64,000 nucleotides of DNA from Symsagittifera roscoffensis (lineage: Eukaryota; Xenacoelomorpha; Acoela; Convolutidae), in assembly GCF_963678635.1 (NCBI RefSeq), contig NC_087067.1, forward strand, positions 27,473,547 to 27,537,546. The letters are read 5' to 3'. Shown here piece by piece: positions 46,380 through 57,789 of the stretch (position 1 is the stretch's first letter; each line of letters starts with the position of its first letter). The notes beneath the pieces are model-generated. The model had not been told where the DNA came from. It did not search any database and saw nothing but the letters and a program-made list of their open reading frames with translations. The position numbers and the translations under genes are program-made.

Positions 46380-46900
46380 GAAATTGATTTTCTGACCTCC
46401 CCAAATCACTATTAAGACTCTATTTCGACCAAATTTTCTGCGCCGTAGGCGAATTTTTGAAAAAACCGGCCAAAAAAGGCGTTTTTAGGTAATTTTTGGA
46501 AGGTTTCGTCCAAAAAATTGTGTTTTTTTGGCGCGAACTATCCCCTCATAATTAATATATATTGGCGGGTGGTAGATATACCAGCCGAAGTATCAAGCAG
46601 CCGAAAATACGTAGGTGTTAATAGTTACCTAACAGTTATGTAAAAAAGTTACGAAAGTCTTGAAAATTTCATTGATATGAAGTAACGTTTCAAATGTTAC
46701 TCCGCGCATTTTCGATTGGTTTATACTTCGGCAGGTTTTTTTTGCTCTCATCTTCGCGACTTAAGAATTATTTTAGGCTCTGTCAGCCAAAAATTGATAT
46801 CTCAAAAGAGTACAAAAGGGGACCCTTTGGGTCGGCAGGGGGTCGAATCCCTGAGGGGGGAGCCTTCGCGCCTCCTCCTAAATCCGCTACTGCTTCTACA
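46380..46900 (+). repeat. Dispersed repeat R2, copy 2 (interrupted)
   Basis: It matches 25020-25310 on both sides of a ~200 bp interruption: ctgcgccgtaggcg and ggccaaaaaaggcg on the left, ctgtcagccaaaaattgata, ccctttgggtcggca and gggtcgaatccctga on the right. The interruption contains a MITE listed separately, which dates that insertion after the R2 copy. Confidence 0.65.
46580..46736. mobile_element. Small MITE nested in repeat R2
   Basis: The left end accagccgaagtatcaagc and the inverted right end acctgccgaagtataaacc are imperfect terminal inverted repeats of about 35 bases that continue through cgaaaatacg/cgaaaatgcg. It is 157 bases long with no coding capacity. I could not settle the target-site duplication, so the superfamily is open. 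Confidence 0.6.
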
Positions 46901-47077
46901 TAAGTATTATCGGATTAGTCACCGCATAGTGAATTTCATTCGAGAAAAATATATAAAGTTTTTGAAAAATTTCGAGTTTGTTTTAAAAAAATTTTTCAAT
47001 AATTTGTCTGACTTATTTGGCTTCCGTCCATTTTCTGTCAACTAGCTTGAAGTGCTATGTTTTTTTGTATGTTAAGT

Positions 47078-47094
47078 GCGAAGCTCTGCTTCGC
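47078..47094. repeat. GCGAAGC-type hairpin
   Basis: gcgaagctctgcttcgc has a 7-bp stem with a 3-base loop. Similar sites at 27494, 49378, 49869, 55158 and 55971 are usually followed by cctctgtgt-like sequence, marking a dispersed repeat. Confidence 0.6.
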
Positions 47095-47158
47095 CTGAGT
47101 TAAGATGAGATTCTTCATTCTCCTTCAACTCTTTTCATTGACGATTGAATTGTTTTAG

Positions 47159-48153
47159 ACGACAGTATAATAGCTTCTAAAACAGACACACTCGATACTG
47201 CATCATCGGGTCAAACTGCAAAATCTAATGGGAAAACAGTACGAAGCCTGCCGGTGTCACCGATCTCAGAATTGACTAGTGTGAAACAATCATCTATGCC
47301 AACAAATGAAGAAACACTGGAATTCACCAACGAGCTTTTGGTATCAATGTCAAATTTGTGCCCATCTACGAAATTGAATAGATCGCATGTTCATTCAATC
47401 GTAACTTCATGTATGTTTAACTCGAAAAGTTTTTCGGCTCTAAAACTTCTAAACGAGAGCTTGAAAGAGAAACTCTTAGAAGTTGTTTCGCCATCAAGCG
47501 TATCAAGTGCAACTAAAAGGAAAATCGCAGAATTACAACCAGCCGTAGTAATGTCCCCACCTTCTGCAAAAAGTATAAGACTCGGGGGGTTGCGAGAGTC
47601 GCCGAACACTTCCTCAAATGGGGGTTCCCCAATTAAGTATCACACAAGTTCTTCGCAGAACTCGAGTCCCCCTGGTGGAAAAGTGGGGAGACCTCCTCTT
47701 ATGCACAGTTATCCCGAGGAGCCGCCCAGGTTGCTTCCCTACTCACACAATGAGCATCAAGTGTCACAGCAGCAGCAGCAACAACAACAACAACAACAAC
47801 AGAGTTTAGCAGCAGCTGTCGCCTCGCTCACGGGCACGACGCCAACAGCGCAAGAAACAGCTCATCACCTGAGCCACCTTAGTCAGCAAAGAGCATTGTC
47901 AGCTAGTCAGTTGCACGCGGCGTCATCTGCAATGTACCCTAGTCAACTTCATCACTCGTCACCACAGCACTCGGATAGTGTCGCGGCGATGCACGCTCGA
48001 CTGGCGGCAACCTCGGATTACAGTAGAAACCCTTTGATCAGACACCCTAGTCAGCACCCAACGCCGCATAGCGTGGCCTCGCATGTCTCGGCAACGTCGC
48101 CCCATGCTGTGGCGATGGCTGCTGCGACACACGCCCATCATAACTCGTACCTC
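47159..48153 (+). CDS. MYND-finger protein, coding exon 3 (poly-Gln exon, residues 753-1084)
   Basis: Acceptor attgttttag, phase 1; the exon again opens with DDS. It has a helical segment around residues 795-840 (FTNELLVSMSNLC ... SALKLLNESLKEKLLEVV), then TKRKIAEL, a Ser/Pro-rich part, a run of 12 Gln (from about 47767, mixed CAG/CAA), and Ala/His/Gln-rich sequence to the end. The helical part has the rough look of a small protein-protein domain, but I could not match it to TAFH/NHR1 or any named fold. The donor ctc|gtaagt after 48153 is phase 0. Confidence 0.8.
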
Positions 48154-48384
48154 GTAAGTTGAAATGCTTTGAGCGCTTTGAATTGACTAAGATATGCATG
48201 CAATTTAACATTTGAAGTATATTAATAGAGGTGTTAATGATGGTAATCGGCGATCTTAAACCGAAATTCCTAGGTTATAAATTATATTTCAAATTGTGCT
48301 AGTTGTCACTTTCGTTAAATTGTTCGAGTTGTTGAAAATGGGGAGGAATTTTGTATTCGTTTACGTTTGGTTTTTTCAACTTTT

Positions 48385-48600
48385 TTGTTTTCCCTGCAAA
48401 ATCAGGTACCACAAATAATCATCGGACAGGGTATAGTGATATATCATACTAAAGCCCTTTGACATTAAATAAGTTCCAAAAATATTTCTTATTGTCGCGA
48501 AAAACCGGTTTGAAATTTGTGATTTTTCAAACCGTTATTTTCGAGCGATCGAGTAACATTTGCTAGATATGTTATAATTTAGGCTATAAGCACTTGATTT
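48385..48600 (+). repeat. Dispersed repeat family T, copy 3
   Basis: It contains aatcaggtaccacaaataat, tagtgatatatcatac, cgcgaaaaaccggtttgaa and attttcgagcgatcgag, which match the reverse complement of 23425-23640 and the plus strand at 29995-30175. Confidence 0.7.
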
Positions 48601-49220
48601 GACTGAAAGGAAGGAAAACTAGTTTTCGAAGCTTCATTTTACTCTTCTCTGGAAAGAAAATTATTTGAAAAATATTTAAAAATTCTAGTGCAAAAATTCT
48701 AGTTTTAAAAAATTTTTATTCATTTTTGGATACCATTCGATTCACTTATGACGAATTCACCAAATTTCTACGCGTCGGGCTGGACTTTTTTTTCAGTATG
48801 TATGAAGTTATAGAAATATACGAATTTTTCAGTTTGTATGAAGTTTTTTCCAACTAAAGCTGCAAATATTGGTGCTACTTTTGGTGGCACCGTTACTGCT
48901 TTTTAATAGAATATGCCTGGACATTTGATAATTAAGTTTTTTGTTTTAAACAACAGCACAATAATAAAAACTTTGAGAAATTTTCCAACTCAATGTGTCT
49001 CGCAAATTTTTGAAATGCATGTTTTATATATCATTTGGCTTTATGCTTACCAATTTATTACATGCAAAGTTAGCGTTGAGGCCTTTAGTTTGCTATATGC
49101 CAATTTATTTCATGCAAAATTGTGTCTATCTATCATTGGTGCCACTCTTGCTGCATCGAACTGGCAATTTATTAGCATATATAGCTGCTTTATTTGTAAC
49201 TAGTATTTGCCGATAGTTAA

Positions 49221-49292
49221 GCTTCCGTGGCCGAAATGGCAGGGCGTGAGAATTCAAATCTCGAGGTGCCAGGTTCGAATCCGGTAGGTAGC
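49221..49292 (+). tRNA. tRNA-like sequence, anticodon TCA (SINE head or pseudogene)
   Basis: This 72-base cloverleaf has an A box tggccgaaatg (49228-49238) and a B box ggttcgaatcc (49272-49282) that match the consensus exactly. The anticodon stem has five pairs (tgaga/tctcg, one G-T wobble) with a 7-base loop placing TCA at 49254-49256 after the conserved T33. The D stem has three pairs, the acceptor pairs at five of seven positions, and the T stem at three of five. The mismatches and an anticodon that would read UGA argue for a decayed tRNA-derived SINE. The 3' tail resembles that after 61970, supporting this. Confidence 0.55.
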
Positions 49293-49400
49293 TTAGTTTT
49301 ACTTATTCGAGGCTTATTTCTACTTTTTATACTGCTTATTATAAAGCTGCTTTTTTGCTGTATTCTCGGTAGTGTTTGCGAAGCTTTGCCTCTGTGTAAA
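49293..49400 (+). mobile_element. SINE tail (shared with 61970-62040)
   Basis: Downstream of the tRNA-like head, tttctactttttatactg, aagctgcttttttgctgtat and a tgtttgcgaagc stretch correspond to tttctactttttcttatc, cagctgcgtttttgtcgtat and tgctgtgtgaaa after the head at 61899-61970. A shared non-tRNA tail behind a tRNA-like head is the structure of a SINE family. Confidence 0.5.
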
Positions 49401-49868
49401 ATTTTTCGCCCTAACTTTCTATATTTTCATTTTTTTTATTCGGCTTAGCTCACAAGCTTATGCGACCTAAATTTTTCGGCCTATGTTTGATCGGCTTAGT
49501 TACCTTGATTTGTTTTGTTTTGCTTCAAGGGAAAAAAGAGGTTAAAAAAATCAGGTAGTTTGTTCGGCGAAAATTCAGTCTTAAAACTTAATTGCTAAAA
49601 AAAATTGTGTCAACAATTTCGTATGGTATTTTTTGTTATCGGCTTAATGAGCGGCTTAGAGTGCCTGTTTTGTTGGCTCAATGCACGCATTGTCGGCTTA
49701 GTGTCCCCTCAATAAAAAATTCAAGATTTTTTTTAATTGCTGTTTTTTGACTATTTTGATTTTTTTTTCTTTTTTCCTCAAAAAATATATTTTTTCGATT
49801 TTGTTATTTCCGTCTCAATTTTTTGTCGGTAGCTTGCAATGCTGTGATTGCTTTCTATCACAAGTGAA

Positions 49869-49885
49869 GCGAAGCTCCGCTTCGC
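49869..49885. repeat. GCGAAGC-type hairpin, perfect copy
   Basis: gcgaagctccgcttcgc has a 7-bp stem (extendable outward by aa/ct-type partial pairing) and a tcc loop, followed by ctctgtgt. It lies 62 bases upstream of the exon 4 acceptor. The sequence GCGAAGC is itself known to form an unusually stable DNA mini-hairpin. Confidence 0.65.
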
Positions 49886-49946
49886 CTCTGTGTACACTTT
49901 TCCAACTGTCTGCTTTCTTTATCACTTAACTTTGTTTTTTTTTTAG

Positions 49947-50244
49947 AATAATTTGCAGAAATCGGCAGCTGTCGCGCAGGCAGCAGCGCTCATGAAGTCA
50001 CAACAACAGCACGCATTAGGTCACTCGTCTTCAACCAGTGCTCTTCACCACGGGTCTTCGGGAGTTCATGCTTCGCCACCCGGTGCTACTGGCGGACCCC
50101 CGGGAACCGCTGGTCCTCATCACAATCCCCACCCAGTAGCTGACTCTATGACGGCAGCAGCAGTTGCGGCTCAGTATCATCACAATTCAGCCGCCGAGCA
50201 CCTTCGGCTATTTCCGAACTACCAGGGATCGCATGTACCGAAAC
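49947..50244 (+). CDS. MYND-finger protein, coding exon 4 (Ala/Gln/His-rich, residues 1085-1183)
   Basis: Joined in phase 0; the frame begins NNLQKSAAVAQAAALMK, a likely amphipathic helix, followed by Gln/His-rich and Gly/Pro-rich sequence. The end reads HLRLFPNYQGSHVPK. The donor gaaac|gtgagt after 50244 leaves one base (phase 1). The unspliced frame closes about 50 bases later. There is no catalytic or binding motif. The composition suggests a disordered linker. Confidence 0.75.
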
Positions 50245-50946
50245 GTGAGTTCGCGTTGCGCACCAACTTCACTTGTTCTCTTTTGCTTAGGTGAACCGAA
50301 AACTATAATACTGCCTGTCGATTCATGACAGCGCGCTCAAGCAGAATAAGCTTGCAAAGTTAACCTTTGGTTTCAACTTTTCAATAGCTCTTATACAAAA
50401 GTTTTTGGCAGTTGAATTAGAATTAAAAGCTATTAAAATCGGTTCGAGAAAGTTTTCTGGAGGCGGAATTACACGAAGCGCATGTAAGTGCCAATTAAAA
50501 TTACTTCATTTGTAAGTGATAGAGACTGAAACTATAATAATTGGTCTGATTTTTAGAAAGATTGTTTTATATTATATGCAGATTTTGTACCGTGTTTGTC
50601 AAGTATAAGTGTAATTATCGGTGTTCTGAGTTTTTGGCTCGTCGAATTTTCTGCTATAGTAACTTGATTTTTATGAGTAATTGATGCGTATTTAAAAATT
50701 GTAGCATCGTTAAGACATGCGTGTCATGCTGCAGCTAGAATGTAGCAGCCCATGCCTCCTAGAATTAAAAGATTTAATCACAGATCAATGGTGTTGTGGC
50801 ATTTTTAAGTTACAGAATTTTGATAATTTTAATGTTCAAGTTTCGAAGTCAATTGAGAATCGAAATTTGTTCAGTGATTTTCATTTGATTCATTTTTTCC
50901 CTTCCTTTATCCCTTCTTTAAATGTGTACAATTGTGATCTTTTCAG
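50245..50946 (+). other. Intron 4
   Basis: GT-AG, 702 bases, phase 1. The acceptor is gtgatcttttcag. A 147-codon frame at 50717-51160 overlaps the acceptor and exon 5 in another register and is a shadow. I see no recognised repeat. Confidence 0.65.
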
Positions 50947-51173
50947 TCCTTCAACCCTCAGGAGTCCCGAATGCGTCCCAGATGGCATCCGCAGCGGCCC
51001 AAAATACTGCCGGGCACCGTTCGCCGATTCTAGCAGCAAATTCGTCCCTGAACAAAATGCCCTCCCAGAACCCCCATTATGGAGCCGGAAACTCAGTCGG
51101 AACAACTGGGTCCCATTACCCGCATGCGTCACTTGCCGGAGCCAATCCAACTGCGCATGAACTTGAGTCACAG
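50947..51173 (+). CDS. MYND-finger protein, coding exon 5 (residues 1184-1259)
   Basis: The 227-nt exon joins in phase 1, reading LQPSGVPNASQMASAAAQN and so on. It is rich in Ala, Ser, Asn and His and ends LAGANPTAHELESQ. The donor gagtcacag|gtatga after 51173 is phase 0. No domain is visible. Support comes from the matching phases on both sides and from a composition like the neighbouring exons rather than like the AT-rich intron. Confidence 0.75.
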
Positions 51174-53859
51174 GTATGATACCTGGTGATAAAATTCAAT
51201 CCTAAACTTAAATGCCAAGATATTATGCTACTAATAGCAGAGGGGAAGGTCTTAGCATATGGTATCAGGTATCTCACTGTAAAATGCACTCGGCTTCTCT
51301 GACCAATTATGTTTTGTCAAACTGTGACGAGCTTCAAGAGTTCTAAATTTTAGAGTTCAAAATAAAACGGCCATGACCTAACTGTCAACGTCAATTCACC
51401 GCTACTATTTTGTCGTTAACTAATCACCTAAAGGAATTTGTAAATTTGACAGGGGTAAACATAAGAAAACCATCGTTTTGCAATAAGTGTGGTGTCTTGC
51501 ATACCTCAGATAAGATTAATCTCTAAGCGAACTAATTGTCTGATTAGTCAAGCTAACATGAAAGAGAACAATTTCAGGAATTTCAGGAATGATGATCAGG
51601 CTTATCACGAATGTCCTTTCTTTTGGAGCTTCGAATTTCTGTTGCTCAAGTGTAAGCTATAGATGGACTTGATTATATAAAGAGGGGTTATGCTTTTCAT
51701 GGCCCAAAATATTTGTGTCTGATAGGCTTTTGCTCAACAATTATCATGCTTAATAGCTCTTTTAACTTCAGGGGAGCTTTTGTAGTTCTTTTGGTCGTAA
51801 GTTTTTTGACTGGTTAGAACCGTCCGAGATATGAGGGAATGTTTAGCGCCGTGACTAGCCATTTGGAGGGAGCATTAGTTAGTAAATGTTTCTATGAATG
51901 TTTCATATTTCTCGATACAATTTAGTGTTTTGCTCCAGTTTGAAGTAATTTTCCGTTGGAAGCTCGGGTTTTCAAATGACTTTATGCGAATACACTTTTC
52001 GTTATGGATGGATATTAATAGCACTTAATATTTGCAAACCGGATTCTCTGTGATCCGGATTGCGTGGTTTTCATTTTGGCGCATGTTGGTCTTCCAGTCT
52101 GTGCGCTGTTTGCAGTATTGAGGGGCACGGATGCTTTTCAAAATCTGTGCGTGATCTCGGCTCAAAAGAATCTATTGCAACATGTTGAAAATTGAACGCC
52201 TTCAAAGACAGCAGTGACCATAACTGTGCCGATTGAAGATGTTCCTGAAGGGTCACTGCTTGAGAGCCAAATGTTGCATTTGTGACTTGTTTAATAGAGT
52301 GGAAGCTAATTTTGGTTCACACAGAAAATGCCAAGACATAACATCCGGAGAATTGGAAGAACATTTTAATGATTATCTATTTAAATGAGGAAAGACTTGT
52401 TGGTCTCGATGCCAAAATAGCAATTGAGGAGGCAGTCGACAGATAGTCAAAGGAGGCAATCGAAAAAATTTTGGAAAAAGTTATTCACGGAAGAGCTGAT
52501 CTGAGCAGGTCAACTATAAAACTCGAAAAAAATACAAATAAACGAAATAGCTTTTTGTCAATTTTTGTTCAAAAGTCTGTGATCGTTGTTTTGGCGCCTT
52601 TATTTAGTTTTTTCAACAGTATAGATTATCATAAATTGAGCAAAGGTTTCCACCGAATTAGGTCATGTGCTTTTAATATTTACTTTTTCAGAAGCCTTAA
52701 ATTTAATCCCGCTTTTTTCTTTTGTCGGATTGACTTTTGAAATTTTGCAAAGCAAATTTTTAATTGGCAACGAATGAAGTGCAACACGTCATTTAGCTGG
52801 TGTGCTTTTTTCTAAAGTTTTTTTTTCAGGAAAAAATTTTTTAGAAATTATTGACGATCTACTTTTTCCGCAGTTTTTTTCTTTGGAAGCTCTTAAATTC
52901 ATTTGTCAAATTAAAGGCAAATTAAGCCCTTCATTAAGTAAATTGCAAAAACGCGCGAAAAATTTTATTGGTTTCTTGTAACGGAATTTGCAGTGGAATG
53001 AAAAGTTGGTGTTTTTCTCAAATTCAGCAGGCTTATGGAAAATATTTTTAATTTCCCGTTGTTATTTTTAAATGCCACTGAGTGTAGCGAAGATTGGGCG
53101 GAAAAGTTTTTCCCATTTCGTAAAGTAATCGGAACAGAAAAATATAGCAATCCAATGAACGAGAAACGCAAAAATTTTTGTTCAAAATTTAAACCGCTTT
53201 CTGAGTAACACCAAATTGTAAAACCGAATGGATCTTGTTAACTATTTCCCCCTATTTCGATTTTCAGAAATTCAACTTTGGAGGCCACTTTTTCAATAGC
53301 TTAAAAGAATTTTCAGAAAATATATATGAAATTTTTACGTGAGTATTATATAAATAGTGAGTAATACAAATACGAACGCGCGAAAATGAAAACCCTCTTA
53401 ATTGTTGACATTTTTGAAATGCATATTTTATACAGAAATAGTTGTCAAAAATAGTACATGCATAGGGGGAATAGTTAACAAGGTCCAAAAAGGGGGAGGA
53501 AATAGTTAACAAGATCCAACCGAATAAATCGGTGTTTCTTTTCAGTATATTTCTTAAAGCAAAAATTAGCTCCAAATTTTGCAACTTCTGTCTCATGGTT
53601 TTCTTAGTGTTAATGAATGAAGTGATATTCAATTATTCGTTAATGCATCTTTTAGTCTTTGGTGGTTTGTTAGTAATTTTTTAATTTCAGTTTTCAAGCA
53701 GTGATCAAGGTATGCTAACCGTGATTGAACTGGGAATTGGCGCAAAAGCCCCATTTAATTTTTTGAACTCCCTTGGAAACACAAAATTAGCTATTGATCC
53801 TTTTACACAATTTTTCACGCTTCAATTAGATTTTTTCCTGCTAATTTATAATTTCTTGA

Positions 53860-54200
53860 TTTAGTTAGATTTTCAATTTCTTTTCAGTTCAATTTCACTT
53901 CTAAAAATTGACAGAAAATTTTATTGGAGTTTAAAGAACTTCAACGCCAAAGTTTTCGGTTATGCTCAAAAAATAATCGTATTTTCTTGAGTTCATTGGG
54001 CTTGTTCCAACTCTGGTTGCCGTGTTTTTCCTAGTAAGGCACTTTTTTGCGGAATCGCAACATTTCCGCTCATTTTAAGATTTTAAGCGCATCCATGACT
54101 GATCGGTATCAGGAGTCGAACCTGTGTATGCTGCAAGAATTATTTCTTCTCAATTAAAGATAAGGTTTTGCTGGCTGATATTTGTAAAGCACGCATGTGT
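53860..54200 (+). repeat. Repeat family D-related pair, copy 1 (matches 55330-55640)
   Basis: cttcaacgccaaagtttt, aaaataatcgtattttcttg, gagttcattgggcttgttcc, ttccgctcattttaag, ggtatcaggagtcgaacctg, gctgcaagaatt and aagcacgcatgtgtg recur in order at 55330-55640. Read on the minus strand, ggttcgactcc at about 54114-54124 is a perfect B box, so a tRNA-derived piece may be embedded in inverted orientation. Confidence 0.6.
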
Positions 54201-55249
54201 GATTTTATAACTTTTCTATTCAATTGCACTTGCTAAAAGATAGCCTAATTACAAAAATGCATAGGCGCGAAAAAATGCGAATGGCTTTTAAATTTTGAAA
54301 TTTGAACACATAATACATTACCCTTGCGATAACGAGGGTATTCCAATCAGGTACTTTACTTTTATCCCGCAAACAACTTTTTTTCCCGTAAACAACTTGG
54401 TTGATAATGAATTCTAATTTTGTAGTTTCTCTTGCATACTTTATCTGGTGGTAGCGCATACGCCTATGGGGTAACGCATACGCAGTCCTTCATTTTAAAA
54501 ATCGAAATTTGCTTCTCACATCGATTGTAATTTTACCACCTCGGTTTGTAAAAAATTATTTTTTTCCCTTTTTTCTCCCTCTTTTAATCGGCAAAATAAA
54601 CGTCAGCCTAATTAATATCGACTTAGTGGCCTCTTATTGCGTCGTTAGGTGCGAAAAAAGTTTTGTGTGCGCTCTGAGGGAAATTTTTTTCCAAGTTAAG
54701 AATTTATTGAACTTTTTTTCGACATGAATGATTTCTGCTCAGGTTTTTGTGCTTTTTTGGACTGTTGTGTTGTGCTTTTTTGGACTGTCGTCCGTCTGTT
54801 TACACAAGCGTAGCTTGTGTTATAGTATGAGCTTTCTTTTTTCCAACCTAAGTCGCAAATATTGTTGCCACAAAATGTGTTCATTTTGAAAGTGTTCATT
54901 TTGATCAAGCTATTAAGCTATTATTGCATTGTTTCGTATACTAGTTTAAATGCGTCCGCTCTATTAATGGAGGCATGTTAATTGGAAAATTTCTTTTTTC
55001 ATTTTGACTGGTACTGCTAATGCATCTTAATTGGCTTGCATCACTTAGCAATTATGTAGACTCATAATTGGCGTGCGTCACTTATGAAATTTTGTATACT
55101 CAAATTTTACTCATTCAGTTTTTCTCAGTAGCGTTATCGGTCATATTTTCGCTTGTGTATGCGGAGTGCAACTTCGCTTCTGTGTCATATTTGTCAGCTT
55201 AGTTCCCTTAGATCAATGGTTTAGTTCTATTCCAAGTTGCGGTAATCCC

Positions 55250-55640
55250 CAAGCTTGAGACGACAAATGATCCAGTTGCCTCTGTGTTTAATGATCAAGC
55301 TTTCTCAATTTGCGCAATTTTTTCTAAAAGTTGGCTGCAAATTTTCTCGAAATTTGAAAATCTTCAACGCCAAGTTTGAAGTTTTTCGAAAATGTTTAAA
55401 AATAATCGTTGAATCTTGTGACTTTCTTGCGTTCATTGGCGTTTTCCGTTTCTGTTAGATGTGTTTTTTACTGCCAAACGTACTACGCCAAGTCATATTT
55501 TTGCAGAATTGAAATAGTTCCGCTCATTTAAAGAGCATCCCTGGCTGATTGGTATCAGGAGCCAAACATAGTATGCAGCAAGAATTTTTTTCTCAAGTGA
55601 AATTTTTGCTGACTGATTTTTGTTAAGCACGCACGTGTAA
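55250..55640 (+). repeat. Repeat family D-related pair, copy 2
   Basis: Partner of 53860-54200, about 1.4 kb downstream in the same orientation. The embedded B box is damaged here (ggagccaaaca instead of ggagtcgaacc), so the copies have evolved apart. Confidence 0.6.
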
Positions 55641-56279
55641 GGATATAAATCTCATAAGCTGTAGACTAAGTAGTCTGGTGTTAACCTGTTTGCTTTTGAA
55701 GCGGCATGTTATGATATTAATACATAAGTGAACGAATGAAAGGCTTTATTATCTGGGCTTATGATTGCTCTTTCCTGAATCTTTCCTGTAGCGATGTGTA
55801 GCTAGTAGATTCGCTTTTCTTGCGATTTGCCTATCCATTTAATCTGCTCCTTGAAAATCAAATTTAGTGTTATTTTAAACCTTGCGAAAAGTAGACTTGG
55901 TAGAAGACTTTTTCCGTAAACGATGTTAATATACATTTTAATGCTATATTTTTGTTGTATCGTACGTTATGCGAAGCTCTGCTTAGCCTCTGTGTTTAAA
56001 TATGGTTTATACATGAATTATTCTGAAAATTACGTCGTTAGGAGTGATTTCTCAGTTTCCTTAGGAACTCAAAAATTGTTTCGGTCTTTTTTTTTAAAAG
56101 AAAATTTCACTGTATTTCAAAAGCGAGACCACATTTTTGCTTAACTATTATGTGTTTTTCGTGCCATCATGTGTTTTTCATGAAGACACTTACATAGGTG
56201 GTAATGATTTTTTTGCTCTTTTTCATGAAAAAGTTCACGCCAAATTAATAAGGTCATTTAGTTTTGAGTTCGTTTGGTA

Positions 56280-56600
56280 AAAGGAGGGCAAATAGCATTG
56301 TCTAATTACGAAAGCAATAATGGCGTCAAACATTTTAACGTCTTCTAGTTTCGAATTTGGATTTTGATTGTTAAGTTTCCAAGCAGAAAAGATAAACTAC
56401 CTATTGATCCAGTTTTCTCAAATTAGCTTATTTGTATAAAAAAACTGATAACCATAAATTTCAAAGAGCTTTAAGGCTATGCATTTTCTCCAAGAAAAAC
56501 AAGTGTGTATTTTTTCGGTTTTCTTGAATTTATTGAAACTTTTTTAACTGTCGGCTATGTTCTCATAATGGTTGTTCTCTTAAGTAGAAACCTATATATA
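56280..56600 (+). repeat. Repeat family D fragment
   Basis: ctacctattgatccagttttctcaa is followed by aaatttcaaagagctttaagg, aagaaaaacaagtg and a tttaactgtcggctatgtt stretch, in family order. Confidence 0.55.
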
Positions 56601-57189
56601 GAAAACATAAAATATAAAGCTATATAAAACCTAAATAGCTTTTACTTTCTTCAGAGTCGAAATTTGGGCCGATCATTTAGGAGCAAATTTTATCCTCTAA
56701 GAGGTTTCGAATAAGTTGCTGTTTTGCACATAACCTAAATATAGCACTGTTTATTGATTGAAGTATACCTTATTAGTCGAATGCGCTTTTGATTTATTTC
56801 AATTTCGCTAATGAGATCACATGTTCGATTGTTAATAGTTTCCTTTTCTGTGACCATTTTGTTCTCCAAAAGTGTCAGAAAAAAGTCAGCGAAGGTCGTC
56901 GTTTGTCTCTCGTCAAAGAAAAAGAGGTTATTGAAAACAAAATTGTTAAATTGAGTCTACCTACCAAATTGAAAACACATTTTAGCTGATAGGAAATAAT
57001 TATTCTGCCGTAAAAAGTAAAAAAGTAGGCTAATTCTTTCCTCTCAGTTAATTGGAGTTTTCTGTGGTGTAATTGGAAGAAGAATCGAATTCCTTTTTCA
57101 CAAAGCATGCTCGACACATTGTTCTCAAATCCTTAGTCCACGTTGAAGTCTTATTTCTAATTTGGATTGACCAAATTTTTAGGTTGACT

Positions 57190-57350
57190 TTTGTTTCAGG
57201 GTCGACCCAGTAGATTTTTGAGCTCTCCTAAGTAACGACAGAGACCCTATTTTGACCAAATTCCCTGAAAGTTGTGAAAAACAGGCACTTTTTGGAAGGA
57301 TTTATAAAAAAAACGCGTTTTTTCGGCACACCCTTAAGAGAAGCCGTGCT
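57190..57350 (+). repeat. Dispersed repeat R2-like fragment
   Basis: accctattttgaccaaattc, gaaaaacaggcactttttgg and acgcgttttttcggca resemble the left half of R2 at 46420-46540. The right half (gggtcgaatccctga) is absent. Confidence 0.45.
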
Positions 57351-57789
57351 CTACCTCCTTCCATTTCCTACTGATTGCAACACCTGTATAAGCACAAGAG
57401 TTTGCGGGTTCAATTTTGAAAATAATTGTCAACTTGGTTTGGATATTTTTGTTTTCGGTCACCATGCCTTCGTAGAATCGTCGCGTTCTGTTCGATACTT
57501 GTAAAAAATCAATCAGATTAAATTAATCAAAAAGCAAATGCCCTTTTCTTGGAAGTTTCAACAGATGAAAGGTAATAATAGATATAATTTAAGTTCCAAA
57601 TTTGCATAAAAATTTGAAGTTGCATGCAATTTTGTTCAGAATTGGCTGATAGCTTCAAAAATTAATATTAATACTGACTGTGCCCAAAATTTTTATGTCA
57701 GTCAACAAAGCTGGTCCGAAATTTTCGATTTGCAGACTAACTTTCTGGCCAACTCGATTTTAGTTCTATTTCATTTTTTTTTAAATTAG

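Larger units (their letters stand above)
44783..47158 (+). other. Intron 2, filled with repeats
   Basis: GT-AG, 2376 bases, phase 1. It contains a family D copy (45215-45960), a repeat R2 copy (46380-46900) with a nested MITE, and a perfect gcgaagc/gcttcgc hairpin (47078-47094). A 74-codon frame at 45471-45695 with an acceptor-like site in front was considered as an exon, but in the required phase it stops after 12 codons. Confidence 0.65.
48154..49946 (+). other. Intron 3, filled with repeats
   Basis: GT-AG, 1793 bases, phase 0. It contains a family T copy (48385-48600), a tRNA-like sequence (49221-49292) with its SINE tail, and a perfect gcgaagc hairpin close to the acceptor (49869-49885). 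The acceptor is a long poly-T followed by ag at 49945-49946. Confidence 0.65.

Noticed and set aside
49221-49292. Functional tRNA with UGA-reading anticodon (selenocysteine or suppressor)
   Set aside because: Length and arms are not those of tRNA-Sec, several stem pairs are broken, and its tail matches another tRNA-like element, so a SINE head is more likely.
50717-51160. 147-codon frame over exon 5
   Set aside because: Different register from exon 5, crosses the acceptor, and has no composition match to the gene. A shadow frame.
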